Shown here: positions 1-8,617 of the stretch, piece after piece
Numbering within the stretch: the first letter of the stretch is position 1
Layout of the letters: the number at the start of each line of letters is the position of its first letter
Source of the DNA: Streptomyces capitiformicae
GTDB taxonomy: Bacteria; Actinomycetota; Actinomycetes; Streptomycetales; Streptomycetaceae
Direction: 5' to 3'
Assembly: GCF_002214185.1 (NCBI RefSeq)
Contig: NZ_CP022161.1
Location: 7,385,486-7,449,485 of the forward strand
Length of the DNA stretch: 64,000 bases
Translations under genes and position numbers: made by a program
The notes under the pieces: model-generated
Seen by the model: the letters and a program-made list of their open reading frames with translations, nothing else
Database searches by the model: none
What the model was told of the DNA's origin: nothing

Positions 1-1828
1 GTGGGAGGTGCCCGCGATCCGGGCCGACCTCGCACTGGCCGGGCATGCCTACGACGAGGCCGCCGCGCATGCCCGGCAGGGGCTCGCCGCGTTCGAGGAG
101 CACCGCCGCAGGCTCGCCCGTGACGCCCTGCGCGCCTCGTCGGCCGACGACTTGATCATCGCCGGGCTCCAGCACGCCGCCGTGCTCGCCCTGCTGTCGT
201 CCGGCGGCCCCGACGCGGCAGCCGCCGCTTTCGACCAGGCCGAACGCGGCCGCGCCGGCTTCCTCGACGCCGTCCACGCCCTCGACACGGCCACCGCCGG
301 GCCGCCGACCGCCCGCGCGGCGGTACGCGACTGGCTTGCCGCCGAGGTCCGCTGGTCGGCCGCGTTCGAGGAACGGGCGGCCGAGATCCGCCGCCGGGCG
401 GACCCGGAACGTACGGACGCGCCGACGGTGACATGGGCGGCCGACCCGGAACAGGCACAGGCGCACATCGGCGAGGTGGAACAGGCCCTGGACGCCGCCG
501 AGTCGGAGGTACGGCGGCTCGCTCCCGCATCGCTGAGCGCCTCGCCCACCGCCTTGCATACTTCCGTGCACGCCGCCTCCCACGACTCCGCACTGCCGAA
601 CGCGGCGTCCGTGGCCGAGGCGCTGCCCGAGGACGCCCTTCTGCTCACCTATCACGTCTTCGACGACATCCTCGTCGGCTGGGCGATGACCCGTGAGGCG
701 CTGGTTCACGAGCGGTTCACCCGGCGGCCGCACACCACGGTGGCGGCGGCCCGGCGCTTCCGCGACTGGTGCGCGCTGGCGGACGCCCACGGGGACGACC
801 ACGGCGGTGCGGCGGCGGGGCGGGACCTGGCCGACGACCTGCTGCGGCCCTTCGCCGCAGCGCTGCGCGATCACCGGCGGGTGATCGTGGTGCCCCCGGC
901 CGCGTTGGCCCTGCTGCCGTTCCACGCGCTGCCCTGGAACGGTGACGTCCTCGGCGCCGGCCACGACGTGTCGTACCTTCCCGCGGCCTCCCTCCTCACC
1001 CGGCGCCACCGGCAGCCGCCGGAGCGGCCCTGGACCGAGCTGGACGCCCTACTGGTCGGCGCTCCCGCGAGCGATCCCCGCCATGGCCTGCGGGAGCTGC
1101 CGGGCACCGCCGCCGAAGTCGTCGAAGCCGCCCGGTTGTTGCCCCGGGGGCGGGCGCTCACGGGGGCCACCGCCACCCGCGACGAGGTGCTGAGGGCGGC
1201 GCGCGGATGCGGCGTGCTGCATCTCGCCACCCACGGGCTGGTCGACGAACTCGCCCCGAACCGCAGCCGGTTGCCCCTCGCCGGGGACGACGTCCTCGGC
1301 CTCGCCGACCTCCTGGCCGTCGCCCACGACCCCCAACTGCTGGTGCTGTCCGGCTGCGACACCGGACGGGGCACCGCCACCGCCGGCGGAGATGTACTGG
1401 GCCTGACCCGAGCCGCCCTGATCACCGGCGCCCGGCACGCGGTCGTCTCGCTCTGGCCGGTCGGCGACGCCACCGGCTGCCTCGTCCTGGCCCACACCTA
1501 CCGGCATCTGACCGCGGAACCCTTGCCCACCGCGCCCGTCGTGTCCCTCGGCGCGGCGCTGGCCAGGGCGCAGCGCGAGGTACGCGACATGTCCGGCGCC
1601 GAGCGGTACGAGGAGTTCCGCGAGCTCACGCGGAGGGCCGAGGTCCATCCGGGCCCGGCCTCGCGTGCCCGCAGCCGGGCCGGAAATCCTTGGGACTCCA
1701 GGGACTCCAGGGACTCCAGGGACTTCAGGGACTCCAGGGACTTCAGGGACTCCGCACCGCTCCGTCGCCGCGAGGCAGACCACCGGCACCCGTACCACTG
1801 GGCGCCCTTCATCCACGTAGGGGTGTGA
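1..1828 (+). CDS. TPR-CHAT caspase-like protease, 5' end outside window
   Basis: The frame is open to the window edge. The first internal start (GTG at 8) has no spaced ribosome binding site, so this is the C-terminal part of a longer protein. The visible part opens with TPR-like helices, followed by an AERGRA helix typical of the end of TPR arrays in CHAT proteins. The CHAT domain follows. Its likely dyad is His409 (in LHLATHG) and Cys450 (in LSGCDTG), numbered from codon 8. The conserved C-terminal HPYHWAPF motif is present, so the protease core looks intact. A DSR/DFR repeat sits just before that motif. The stop lies 1 nt before the caspase gene, so the two are probably co-transcribed. CHAT proteins act as peptidases in bacterial conflict and cell-death systems; the target here is unknown. 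Confidence 0.85.
   Translation, partial: WEVPAIRADLALAGHAYDEAAAHARQGLAAFEEHRRRLARDALRASSADDLIIAGLQHAAVLALLSSGGPDAAAAAFDQAERGRAGFLDAVHALDTATAGPPTARAAVRDWLAAEVRWSAAFEERAAEIRRRADPERTDAPTVTWAADPEQAQAHIGEVEQALDAAESEVRRLAPASLSASPTALHTSVHAASHDSALPNAASVAEALPEDALLLTYHVFDDILVGWAMTREALVHERFTRRPHTTVAAARRFRDWCALADAHGDDHGGAAAGRDLADDLLRPFAAALRDHRRVIVVPPAALALLPFHALPWNGDVLGAGHDVSYLPAASLLTRRHRQPPERPWTELDALLVGAPASDPRHGLRELPGTAAEVVEAARLLPRGRALTGATATRDEVLRAARGCGVLHLATHGLVDELAPNRSRLPLAGDDVLGLADLLAVAHDPQLLVLSGCDTGRGTATAGGDVLGLTRAALITGARHAVVSLWPVGDATGCLVLAHTYRHLTAEPLPTAPVVSLGAALARAQREVRDMSGAERYEEFRELTRRAEVHPGPASRARSRAGNPWDSRDSRDSRDFRDSRDFRDSAPLRRREADHRHPYHWAPFIHVGV
1694..1753 (+). repeat. 9-bp in-frame tandem repeat in CHAT gene
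   Basis: Six full copies and one partial copy of GACTCCAGG (two variants GACTTCAGG) encode Asp-Ser/Phe-Arg triplets. They form a charged insertion near the end of the CHAT domain. The period is a multiple of three, so copy-number change would keep the frame. Confidence 0.9.
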
Positions 1829-1829
1829 G

Positions 1830-3860
1830 ATGACGCTGCGAGCGGTGCTGATCGGCGCCGAGACCTACGGCCTGACCGGCGTCCACACCGATGTCGAGCT
1901 GATGGGCGAACTGCTCACCGGACACGGCTTCACCGACATCCGGACCCATACGGGCGACCGGGCGGGCTACGCGCGCATCAAGGGAGCGTTGAGCGCACTC
2001 CACGCGGATGCCCGCCCCGGTGACGGCCTCGTCGTCTACTACTCGGGGCACGGGGCGCTGCTGGGGGAGCTGCAGTGCCTGGTGCCTGTCGACATGGCCG
2101 ACAGTACGGACACGGACTTCCGCGGCTATCTGGCCGAGGAACTCACCGCCGCCGTCCGCGCGCTCACCGAGAAGACCTCCAACGTCACCGTCGTCCTCGA
2201 CGCCTGCCACTCCACCGGGGCCGTGCGGGAGGCGGCGTACGAGGCGGGCCGGTCGGCGCTGAGGTCGGTGGAGGTGGCGCTGGAACGAAGCGTGTGGGAC
2301 GCGGGGTTCGCCCGGCTGAAGAGCCTGTCCGGCTCCCGTGAGCCACTGGTCCCCGGCGTCGTACGGCTGACGGCGTGCCAGCAGCACGGTTCGGCGTACG
2401 AGGCCGAACTGCGGCCGGGGGCCGGTCGGCAGGGCGTGTTCACCGCCGCCCTCGCCGAGGTGCTCGGCACGCGGCAGGGCCGGGACCTGCCCTGGTCCGT
2501 CCTCATCACCCGGATCCGGGACCTGGTCAAACAGCGCCAGGTACAGCAGCGGCCCGACGCCGGCGGTCCTGCGGGGCGGCTGCCCTTCTCCCTGACGGAA
2601 CCACCCGCACCGGAACGGCTTCCGCTGCTGCGAAGGGAGGGGCGGTTCGTCGTACCGGGCGGTTCGGTGTTCGGCCTGGGGCGGGGGGACACGGTGTCGA
2701 TGTCGTTTCCTTCCGGGTCCGATCGGTCCGATCGGTCCGACGAGCCCGCCGGGTCCGACGAGCCCGCCGGGTCCGCCGGGTCCGCCGGGTCCGCCGGGTC
2801 CGACGAGCCCGCCGGGTCCGCCGTGCGGGAACTCACGGTGTCCGCGGTCGTGGACGCGATGTGGGCGGGGGACGCGGTTCTCCGGGTGGAGCCGCCGACC
2901 GGCGCCCTCTCCGCCGCCGCGCCGTCCGCCGCCGAACTGCTCACCTCGGCGCTGCCGCCCGGTGCGTACGCGCTCCCGGTGACGGTCCACGACCGCCGGC
3001 ATGTGTTCGTCGACGCCGACACCGACGGCCCCTTCGTCGACGCGCTGCGCAAGGAACTGGAGGGCTGCCCTCGGCTCGCCGAGACGAGTCGGGTCCAGGA
3101 CGCCTTCGCCACCGTGCGCGTGCGGCCGTACGGCGATGCGGAGGTGCTGGACCGCGAGGGACGCCCCTTCCGGGAGCCGCCGAGCGGTGTCCGGCCCGAC
3201 CCGGCCGGGCTTGCCGCGCTGCTGGACGAACTGGCCAGGGGCGAGCGGGTACGGCGGCTGGCCGATCCCGAGGGCGCGGCCCTGCTCGACGCCGTGCCGG
3301 AGGTCCGCTTCGAGATCGAGGACACGGCCCGCAGCGACAACTGGCGGCCGTGGAAGCGGACGGGCGTGCCCGTGTACGACGGCGACCGTTACCGGGTCAC
3401 CGTGGCCAACCGCTCCGACAAGCCCCTGTACTTCTGGGTGATCGGCGTGGGACTGAGCGGCCGTGTCGAACTGGTCACGAACGATCAGCCCAGCGGCTGT
3501 CGGGCCGAACCTCACGGAGCCCCGGCCCTCAGCACCCGTGTCACTCCTCCGGTGGAGATCTACTGGCCCCCCGACGTCCCCCGGCACGGACCGCGACCCG
3601 AGACGGTGCACGTCCTCGTGGGCGATCGACCGATGGACCTCGGCGGGCTGAGCTCGCCCGCCCGCCAGGGGGTCTCGCGCAAGGCCGACCCGGACCTGAA
3701 CACCCTGCTCCGGGAGCTCTGGGACGGCGTACGCGACCAACGGCCCCTCGGCGGCGAGGAGTTCCACTACCGGGTGTGGTCGGTGCATGCCGACGCCTTC
3801 CCCCACACGCGAAACCACGCGGAAAACCCCATGGGAAACCACACGGGACCCGGCCGCTGA
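1830..3860 (+). CDS. Caspase-family (peptidase C14) protein
   Basis: 676 aa. An N-terminal caspase p20-like domain (about residues 1-250) carries the dyad His74 (YYSGHG) and Cys126 (LDACHS), in the usual order for caspases and metacaspases. A linker of Gly-Ser-Ala, Ser-Asp-Arg and Asp-Glu-Pro repeats spans about residues 296-331. The C-terminal region (about 490-600) alternates strands in a way that resembles DUF4384-type domains seen after bacterial caspases; this is a weaker call. It starts with ATG 1 nt after the CHAT stop. The pairing suggests a proteolytic cascade in which one protease activates or processes the other, but that is inference. No transmembrane segment or signal peptide is evident. 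A strong hairpin overlaps the stop codon. Confidence 0.88.
   Translation: MTLRAVLIGAETYGLTGVHTDVELMGELLTGHGFTDIRTHTGDRAGYARIKGALSALHADARPGDGLVVYYSGHGALLGELQCLVPVDMADSTDTDFRGYLAEELTAAVRALTEKTSNVTVVLDACHSTGAVREAAYEAGRSALRSVEVALERSVWDAGFARLKSLSGSREPLVPGVVRLTACQQHGSAYEAELRPGAGRQGVFTAALAEVLGTRQGRDLPWSVLITRIRDLVKQRQVQQRPDAGGPAGRLPFSLTEPPAPERLPLLRREGRFVVPGGSVFGLGRGDTVSMSFPSGSDRSDRSDEPAGSDEPAGSAGSAGSAGSDEPAGSAVRELTVSAVVDAMWAGDAVLRVEPPTGALSAAAPSAAELLTSALPPGAYALPVTVHDRRHVFVDADTDGPFVDALRKELEGCPRLAETSRVQDAFATVRVRPYGDAEVLDREGRPFREPPSGVRPDPAGLAALLDELARGERVRRLADPEGAALLDAVPEVRFEIEDTARSDNWRPWKRTGVPVYDGDRYRVTVANRSDKPLYFWVIGVGLSGRVELVTNDQPSGCRAEPHGAPALSTRVTPPVEIYWPPDVPRHGPRPETVHVLVGDRPMDLGGLSSPARQGVSRKADPDLNTLLRELWDGVRDQRPLGGEEFHYRVWSVHADAFPHTRNHAENPMGNHTGPGR
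2715..2822 (+). repeat. 9-bp in-frame tandem repeats in caspase linker
   Basis: A mosaic of TCCGATCGG units (Ser-Asp-Arg) and TCCGCCGGG units (Ser-Ala-Gly), interrupted by three GACGAGCCC (Asp-Glu-Pro) segments. It forms the flexible linker between the protease domain and the C-terminal region. Confidence 0.9.
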
Positions 3861-3877
3861 TGCCCGGCCGGGTCCCG
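3844..3877 (+). terminator. Hairpin terminator overlapping the caspase stop codon
   Basis: A perfect 13-bp inverted repeat (CGGGACCCGGCCG at 3844-3856, complement at 3865-3877) with an 8-nt loop that contains the TGA stop. There is no U-tract, as is usual for Streptomyces terminators. Confidence 0.7.
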
Positions 3878-4065
3878 CGTGTCCCCCTGTGGCACCCAGC
3901 ATGCGCGTCCCAGGGCCGCCCCTTCCGCGCAGCGGTGCGGAATTCGGCGGGCGGCTTCATGATGGGAGCGAACCGATGGGAATGACAGGTGCGGGGTGGC
4001 CGCACGGCACGTTCCTCGCGGAACTGTCCGGACGGCGAAGAACTTCTCCTCCGTCGCCTGGATCC

Positions 4066-4170
4066 GACCCGTGTCTGTGCCACGTGTGTCTGTGCCACCC
4101 GTGTTTGTGCTACCCGTGTCTGTGCTACCCGTGTCTGTGCTACCCGTGTCCGTGCCACCCGTGTCTGTGC
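4066..4170. repeat. 15-bp tandem repeat between convergent genes
   Basis: Seven copies of a 15-bp unit (consensus TACCCGTGTCTGTGC, 1-3 substitutions per copy) fill much of the 322-bp gap 3861-4182, between the caspase stop and the YbjN-like gene's stop. I see no gene in the rest of this gap. The array could be read as pentapeptide repeats on either strand, but no start with a ribosome binding site supports that. Confidence 0.9.
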
Positions 4171-4182
4171 CGAGCGCGTCGC

Positions 4183-4671
4183 TCACAGGTGACACTCCCG
4201 GTGGCACCAGGTGAACAGACTCCGGGCGTCCTTGAGCCACCGGTCGGCCATGGCGCGGAACGCGCTCCGGGTGATCCGGCAGGTCAGGGGCAGGGTGCTG
4301 AAGCCCATCAGGTACGGGGGCTGCTCCCCGGCGAGGTTGCAGATGGACATGACCGGGGCGAGCCGCTCGATGTTCCAGGCGTTCGCGGCGGCGGCCGCCA
4401 CCGCCAGCTGGTCCGGCTTCAGATACCGGTCGTCGGTGGCCATCACCAGCAGCATCTCGGTGTTGGTCGTGGTGAAGCCGAGCTGGATCCTCCGCTCGGC
4501 CTCGGGCAGCTCGAACTCCACGCCGACCGAGGACGCGTCCGCCTCGTACGGGCGGTGCTGACGCATCACCCAGTCATTGACCAACCGCCGCCAGTGGGCG
4601 GCCAGCTCGACCGCCTGCTCCGACGACGGAGGCGGAGACGGGGAATACGGGGTCGGGTCAGATCCTGGCAT
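4183..4671 (-). CDS. YbjN-like domain protein
   Basis: 162 aa, last of a three-gene minus-strand group. The stretch with NAWN, followed later by a strand rich in PLTCRIT and a closing helix, resembles the YbjN / type III secretion chaperone-like fold, a small protein-binding alpha/beta domain. This is a moderate-confidence match by eye. The N-terminus is a short Pro/Ser-rich tail. ATG 4671 has a GGGAGG ribosome binding site 9 nt upstream, and the first 14 bp overlap the end of the Hsp70 gene, so translation is probably coupled. A natural guess is an adaptor or cofactor of the Hsp70-like protein, but nothing in the sequence shows the partner. It is a cytoplasmic protein with no membrane segment. 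Confidence 0.6.
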   Translation of the reverse strand: MPGSDPTPYSPSPPPSSEQAVELAAHWRRLVNDWVMRQHRPYEADASSVGVEFELPEAERRIQLGFTTTNTEMLLVMATDDRYLKPDQLAVAAAAANAWNIERLAPVMSICNLAGEQPPYLMGFSTLPLTCRITRSAFRAMADRWLKDARSLFTWCHRECHL

Positions 4672-5932
4672 GGCGCGCGGCCTCCCTCACCATCTCGTCG
4701 GTCAGCCCGGCCGCCAGCAGCGCCTTGACCTTGACCGGTAGCGGCCGCGGCGGCACGGGTGGGGAGTCCTTCAGGGACAGGGGCGCGGTCGCCACCCGGG
4801 TCGGGCCGATGCCCCGGGCCAGCCAGGCAGCTCCGGTGGCCACCGCGAGTTCGGGTTCGGAGACGGTGAGGACCGTCCGGCCCGAGCGCTCGAAGAGCAG
4901 GTCGCCGACCATGGGGAGCCGGGAGCTGCCGCCCACGGGGACGATCAGGTCGAGGTCGTCCCACGCCAACCCATGGGCCCGGAGCACCCGTTCGCACTCC
5001 TCGACCGTCTCCGCCAGCAGGGGCCGTACGGCGTCCCGCAGATCGGCCCGGGTCAAGGTGACCTCGGTCGGCGGGTCCAGCATGGTCAGCAGGTCGGAGT
5101 GCTCGGAGGAGACGGACAGCTGCTGCTTGAAGGTCGTGCAGGCCTCGGCGAGCAGGATCGCCCGGCGCAGCGCCGCCGGATCGTCGGACTCCGCGGCGGC
5201 CTGCCGCAGCGCGTCCACCGCGTCCGGGCAGCGTTCCCGTACGAGGCCCAGCACGGCCTGGTCGATGGCGAGCCCGCCGACGTCCGACAGCCCGCCCGGG
5301 GAACCGAGGACCGCGAAGCCGTCCTTGTTCCCCTGGGCCACCGCGAGGTCGAACGTGCCGCCGCCGAGGTCGTAGACGAGGACCGTGCGCTCCCGGTCCA
5401 TGCCGTGGTCGTGCAGGGCGTAGACGGTGGCGGCCACGGGTTCGCTGTGCACCTCGACGATGTCCGGCGGCAGTCCCGCGGCCCCGGCGGCGGTGAGCAT
5501 CAGCTCGCGCCGGTGGCCCTCCCAGGTCGCCGGGACCGTGATCACCACCCGGGAAGGGGCCGCGTCGACCGCCGTCCGCGCCTGCTCGACCAGGAAGGCG
5601 AGCACCGCCGTGGTCAACTGCTCGGTGGTGAAACGGCGTTCGCCGAGCTGGTGCGGGGACGTCTCGCCGAACTCCCGCTTGAACTCGGCGCGGAACCGTT
5701 CCGGGCGCTGCAACCGCGAGTTCTGCGCGGCCTGGCCCACCACCAGCGATCCGTCCGGGAGCAGGCACACGGCACTGCGCACCGAGGTGGCGCCGTACGG
5801 GCTCACCGGGTCACGCACCGGCAGCGGTGGGTGGCCCGGCCGGAGTACGACCAGGGCGGACGTCCAGGTGCCGAAGTCGATCCCGTACACCGGGCCTGTC
5901 GCCTGGCGGTCGCCGCTCATGTCGCCGCTCAT
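4658..5932 (-). CDS. Hsp70-family ATPase, nucleotide-binding domain only
   Basis: 424 aa. It shows the actin/Hsp70 ATPase motifs in order: phosphate 1 (IDFGTWTS, near residue 20), VITVPATW, phosphate 2 (YDLGGGTFDLAV, about 195) and the adenosine motif (PVGGSSRLPMV, about 335). The frame ends about 70 residues later. There is no room for the roughly 200-residue substrate-binding domain and lid of DnaK, so it is not a housekeeping chaperone. The ATG overlaps the upstream stop (ATGA); a second ATG 12 nt downstream is also possible. DnaK-like ATPases without a substrate domain occur beside CHAT, caspase and NTPase genes in bacterial conflict loci, so a sensor or switch role is possible but unproven. 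Confidence 0.85.
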   Translation of the reverse strand: MSGDMSGDRQATGPVYGIDFGTWTSALVVLRPGHPPLPVRDPVSPYGATSVRSAVCLLPDGSLVVGQAAQNSRLQRPERFRAEFKREFGETSPHQLGERRFTTEQLTTAVLAFLVEQARTAVDAAPSRVVITVPATWEGHRRELMLTAAGAAGLPPDIVEVHSEPVAATVYALHDHGMDRERTVLVYDLGGGTFDLAVAQGNKDGFAVLGSPGGLSDVGGLAIDQAVLGLVRERCPDAVDALRQAAAESDDPAALRRAILLAEACTTFKQQLSVSSEHSDLLTMLDPPTEVTLTRADLRDAVRPLLAETVEECERVLRAHGLAWDDLDLIVPVGGSSRLPMVGDLLFERSGRTVLTVSEPELAVATGAAWLARGIGPTRVATAPLSLKDSPPVPPRPLPVKVKALLAAGLTDEMVREAARHARI

Positions 5933-6930
5933 GGGGTGTCGAACTGGTCGGGGTCGAAGGAGGAACCGAGGTCCGCGTCCGTGGTGGTGCCGAAGTCGTC
6001 GGCGGTGGCCGTCACGGGAGTGGCGGTGACGGGAACCGAGTCGGTCGGGGCGTCGACCGGCGTGGCGTCCGCGGCCGTGACATCGGGGCTGGGGCCAGGG
6101 CTGGGGCCGAGGCTGCTGAACGCCGCCCCCATGGCGACCTCCGCGCCGACGCCGAGGGCGATATCCTTCGCGGCCGACCCGGCCGACCCGGCCGACCCGG
6201 CCGACCCGGCCGACCCGGCCGACCCGGCCGACCCGGCCGACCCGGCCGACCCGGGGACGACCGTCAACGCCTGGTCCACCGCCTCTCGCACGGTGGGCGC
6301 CGTGAACGCCGCCGAGATCAGCGCCGCCGCCCACATTGCCCCGCAAACCCCGTTGCCGGTGTGCGACAGCACCGCGTCGCGGCGGGCCAGCGAGGCCGCG
6401 CGACGGGGCGCGCCCGGGCAGGTCCAGCCGTGGACGTCGGCCCGGATGAGGGCGCCGATCCACTCCTGGTAGGGGTTGTCGTACGTGGCGGTCAGCGGCG
6501 GCTTCAGACCGTTCACCAGGTTGCGGTAGGCCGCCCGTTCCGCCGTGAAGGTCTGCAGATACGGCAGCCGCAGCAGCCACAGGTCGCCGACCTGCTCGGT
6601 GCTGAAGCCGAAACCGTGCGTCTCCAGGAGGTGCAGGCCGAGGATCGCGTAGTCGACGTCGTCGTCGCGGCAGCTGCCGTGGATACGGCCGCGTACGCAC
6701 TGCCTCCACTCGGGGCGCATCGCGAGCGCGTCGCTCTCGTCGGCCGGCTCCGGGAGATAGTCGGTCAGGGGCAGGGCATCGGCCTGCCGCAGATAGCGGT
6801 CGATGCGCCCCCGCGTCCAGTGGTCGCCCTGCTCGACCGGCTTCCCGAGCATGTTGCCCGCGATCCGGCCCAGCCAGCCCCCGAGAACGCGGTCGGCGAG
6901 TTCGGTGCCCACAGGGGTCATGGGGGTCAT
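5929..6930 (-). CDS. ADP-ribosylglycohydrolase-like protein, C-terminal half missing
   Basis: About 333 aa. Residues 11-225 follow the ADP-ribosylglycohydrolase family: GGWLGRIAGNMLGKPVE at the start, a metal-binding acidic run RDDDVD at 88-93, and SHTGNGVCGAMWAAA near 190. At about residue 227 the homology ends in eight Gly-Ser-Ala triplets, followed by an 80-residue Ala/Thr/Pro/Asp-rich tail. Family members of this subtype that I remember run to about 450 aa and carry a G-G-x-D-T-D metal motif near the C-terminus; none is present here. The protein may be inactive, or kept for binding ADP-ribosylated targets. Start: ATG 6930 chosen, ATG 6921 equally possible. The stop overlaps the Hsp70 start by 3 bp (ATGA). 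Confidence 0.75.
   Translation of the reverse strand: MTPMTPVGTELADRVLGGWLGRIAGNMLGKPVEQGDHWTRGRIDRYLRQADALPLTDYLPEPADESDALAMRPEWRQCVRGRIHGSCRDDDVDYAILGLHLLETHGFGFSTEQVGDLWLLRLPYLQTFTAERAAYRNLVNGLKPPLTATYDNPYQEWIGALIRADVHGWTCPGAPRRAASLARRDAVLSHTGNGVCGAMWAAALISAAFTAPTVREAVDQALTVVPGSAGSAGSAGSAGSAGSAGSAGSAGSAAKDIALGVGAEVAMGAAFSSLGPSPGPSPDVTAADATPVDAPTDSVPVTATPVTATADDFGTTTDADLGSSFDPDQFDTP
6176..6252 (-). repeat. 9-bp in-frame tandem repeat in ADP-ribosylglycohydrolase-like gene
   Basis: Eight full copies plus a partial copy of GACCCGGCC on +. Read on the coding strand the unit is GGGTCGGCC, giving (Gly-Ser-Ala)8. It differs by one base from the GGGTCCGCC unit in the caspase gene, which lies on the opposite strand. 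Confidence 0.92.
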
Positions 6931-7102
6931 GGCTGAAGGTCTACCCGATTCCGGGCGGGGGCGCTCGGGTACGGCGCCGGCGTATTCCCGTGGTGTTCGG
7001 CGGGCGGCCCGCGGCATGGCGGACGGGGCCCGGGGCGGTTAGGGTCGCAGCGGCGCGACTGCCTTGACGTGCGCAAGGCCCGATGAGCGAGGGGAATGCA
7101 AG

Positions 7103-8272
7103 GTGGCGAACGCCGCTGTGGACGGGATCGACGCTGAGAGGGCAACTCCGCGGGTGCTGATCGCCGCGGACAAGTTCAAGGGCACGCTGACGGCCGTCCA
7201 GGTCGCCGAGCGGGTCACGGCGGGCCTGCGCCGGGTGCTGCCCACCCTGGAGGTCGAGGCGCTGCCGGTGGCCGACGGGGGCGACGGCACCGTGGCCGCG
7301 GCGATCGCGGCCGGATTCGAACGCCGCGAGGTACGGGTCGCCGGCCCGTTGGGCGAGCCCGTCACCGCCACGTACGCGCTGCGCGGCGACACCGCCGTGG
7401 TCGAGATGGCCGAGGCCAGCGGGTTGCAGCGGCTGCCCGCCGGGGTCTTCGCGCCGCTCACGGCGTCGACGTACGGGTCCGGGCAGCTGCTGCGTGCCGC
7501 GCTGGACGCCGGTTCCCGCACGATCGTGTTCGGTGTCGGCGGAAGCGCGACGACGGACGGCGGCGCGGGCATGCTCGCCGCGCTCGGGGCGCGTTTCCTG
7601 AACGCCGCCGGTGAGCCGGTCGGTCCCGGCGGCGGGGGCCTGCGTGACCTGGTGACGGCGGACCTGTCGGGCCTCGACGAGAGGTTCGCGTCGATCGACT
7701 TCGTCCTGGCGAGCGACGTCGACAACCCGCTGACGGGTCCGAAGGGCGCGCCCGCCGTGTACGGGCCGCAGAAGGGCGCGAGCCCCGAGGACGTCGCGAC
7801 GCTGGACGCGGCGCTGGCCCACTTTGCGACCGTCCTGGAGACGACGCTCGGCGGCCGTGCCGCCGAGCACGCCATCGCCCCCGGCGCGGGCGCCGCGGGC
7901 GGCATCGGCTACGGCGCCCTCATCCTCGGCGCCCGCTTCCGCCCCGGCATCGAGGTCATGCTGGACGTCCTGGGCTTCGCGGCGGCTCTGGAGAAGGCGA
8001 CCCTCGTCATCACCGGCGAGGGCTCCCTGGACGAACAGACCCTCCACGGCAAGGCCCCGGCGGGCGTCGCGGCGGCGGCCCGAGCCGCCGACAAGGAGGT
8101 CGTAGCGGTCTGCGGCCGCTTCGCCCTCCCTCCGGAGGCGCTGGGGCGCGCCGGCATTCGCCGCGCCTACCCGCTCACCGACGCCGAACCCGACATCCAG
8201 CGCTGCCTCGCAGACCCGGGCCCGATCCTGGAGAACGTGGCGGAACGGATCGCCCGGGACTTCCTGACCTGA
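7103..8272 (+). CDS. Glycerate kinase (type GlxK/GarK)
   Basis: 389 aa. It phosphorylates D-glycerate (GarK family, usually forming 2-phosphoglycerate), channelling glycerate from glyoxylate or photorespiration-like routes into glycolysis. Family landmarks are ADKFKGTLTA near the start, PVADGGDGT, and GVGGSATTDGGAGML in the middle; length matches the family. The start is GTG 7103, with GAGGGGA 7 nt upstream. Upstream in-frame codons back to 7064 are open but lie outside the conserved domain. It stands alone on +, facing pssA; the 345-bp gap holds dispersed repeats and hairpins. The EMC operon 7 kb away releases glyoxylate, which could be a source of its substrate, but a functional link is inference. 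Confidence 0.9.
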   Translation: MANAAVDGIDAERATPRVLIAADKFKGTLTAVQVAERVTAGLRRVLPTLEVEALPVADGGDGTVAAAIAAGFERREVRVAGPLGEPVTATYALRGDTAVVEMAEASGLQRLPAGVFAPLTASTYGSGQLLRAALDAGSRTIVFGVGGSATTDGGAGMLAALGARFLNAAGEPVGPGGGGLRDLVTADLSGLDERFASIDFVLASDVDNPLTGPKGAPAVYGPQKGASPEDVATLDAALAHFATVLETTLGGRAAEHAIAPGAGAAGGIGYGALILGARFRPGIEVMLDVLGFAAALEKATLVITGEGSLDEQTLHGKAPAGVAAAARAADKEVVAVCGRFALPPEALGRAGIRRAYPLTDAEPDIQRCLADPGPILENVAERIARDFLT

Positions 8273-8280
8273 CGAGGTTT

Positions 8281-8340
8281 CCTCGCCCCGCCGCCCCTAC
8301 CCGTCCCATCCCAGGGGCTGCCGCCCCTTCGACCCCGCTT
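8281..8340 (-). repeat. Dispersed repeat, family 2 (partial copy)
   Basis: Read on the minus strand, this block shares AGCGGGGTC and, after a divergent middle, the run GATGGGACGGGTAGGGGCGG with 57312-57364. It lies 8 bp after the glycerate kinase stop. Confidence 0.7.
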
Positions 8341-8409
8341 GGGCGCCTGAGAGCTCGGGGGGTCGGGTGTGTTGGCGGGTGCGGGTTGTGTGTGGTTGTT
8401 CGCGCAGTT

Positions 8410-8533
8410 CCCCGCGCCCCTGAAAGAACTGGGGGCACCCCCTGGCTTTTGAGGGGCGCGGGGCTGTGTCGATATGCGGCTCCGCCGCGTGGGCGCGACC
8501 AGCCCCGACCCACCCGCACTCGCCGAACGAACC
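8410..8533 (+). repeat. Dispersed hairpin repeat, family 1, copy 1
   Basis: Matches the reverse complement of 30111-30212: about 72 bp from AACTGGGGGC through GTGTCGATATGCGGC to GTGGGCGCGA, then a shared GCACTCGCCGAAC. A 12-bp perfect inverted repeat, 8410-8421 with 8452-8463, encloses smaller hairpins. The copy sits in the convergent gap between glycerate kinase and pssA, so it may terminate transcription in both directions. Confidence 0.85.
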
Positions 8534-8563
8534 GCTCCACCCCCTTCCTCATGCGCCCAAACA

Positions 8564-8599
8564 GTAGGGCCCCGAACCCACCCGGGTCCGGGGCCCTAC
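8564..8599 (-). terminator. Terminator of psd-pssA
   Basis: An 11-bp perfect stem (GTAGGGCCCCG, 8564-8574, with 8589-8599) lies 18 bp downstream of the pssA stop on the minus strand. Confidence 0.75.
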
Positions 8600-8617
8600 C
8601 CAGCACTCAGCGGAGCG

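Noticed and set aside
1809..3902. 697-aa open frame antisense to the caspase gene
   Set aside because: Low-complexity Gly/Arg-rich translation with no motif; the + frame has a clear protease dyad. It is a high-GC shadow frame.
4066..4170. CRISPR array
   Set aside because: Units are 15 bp with no spacers and no cas genes nearby; it is a simple tandem repeat.
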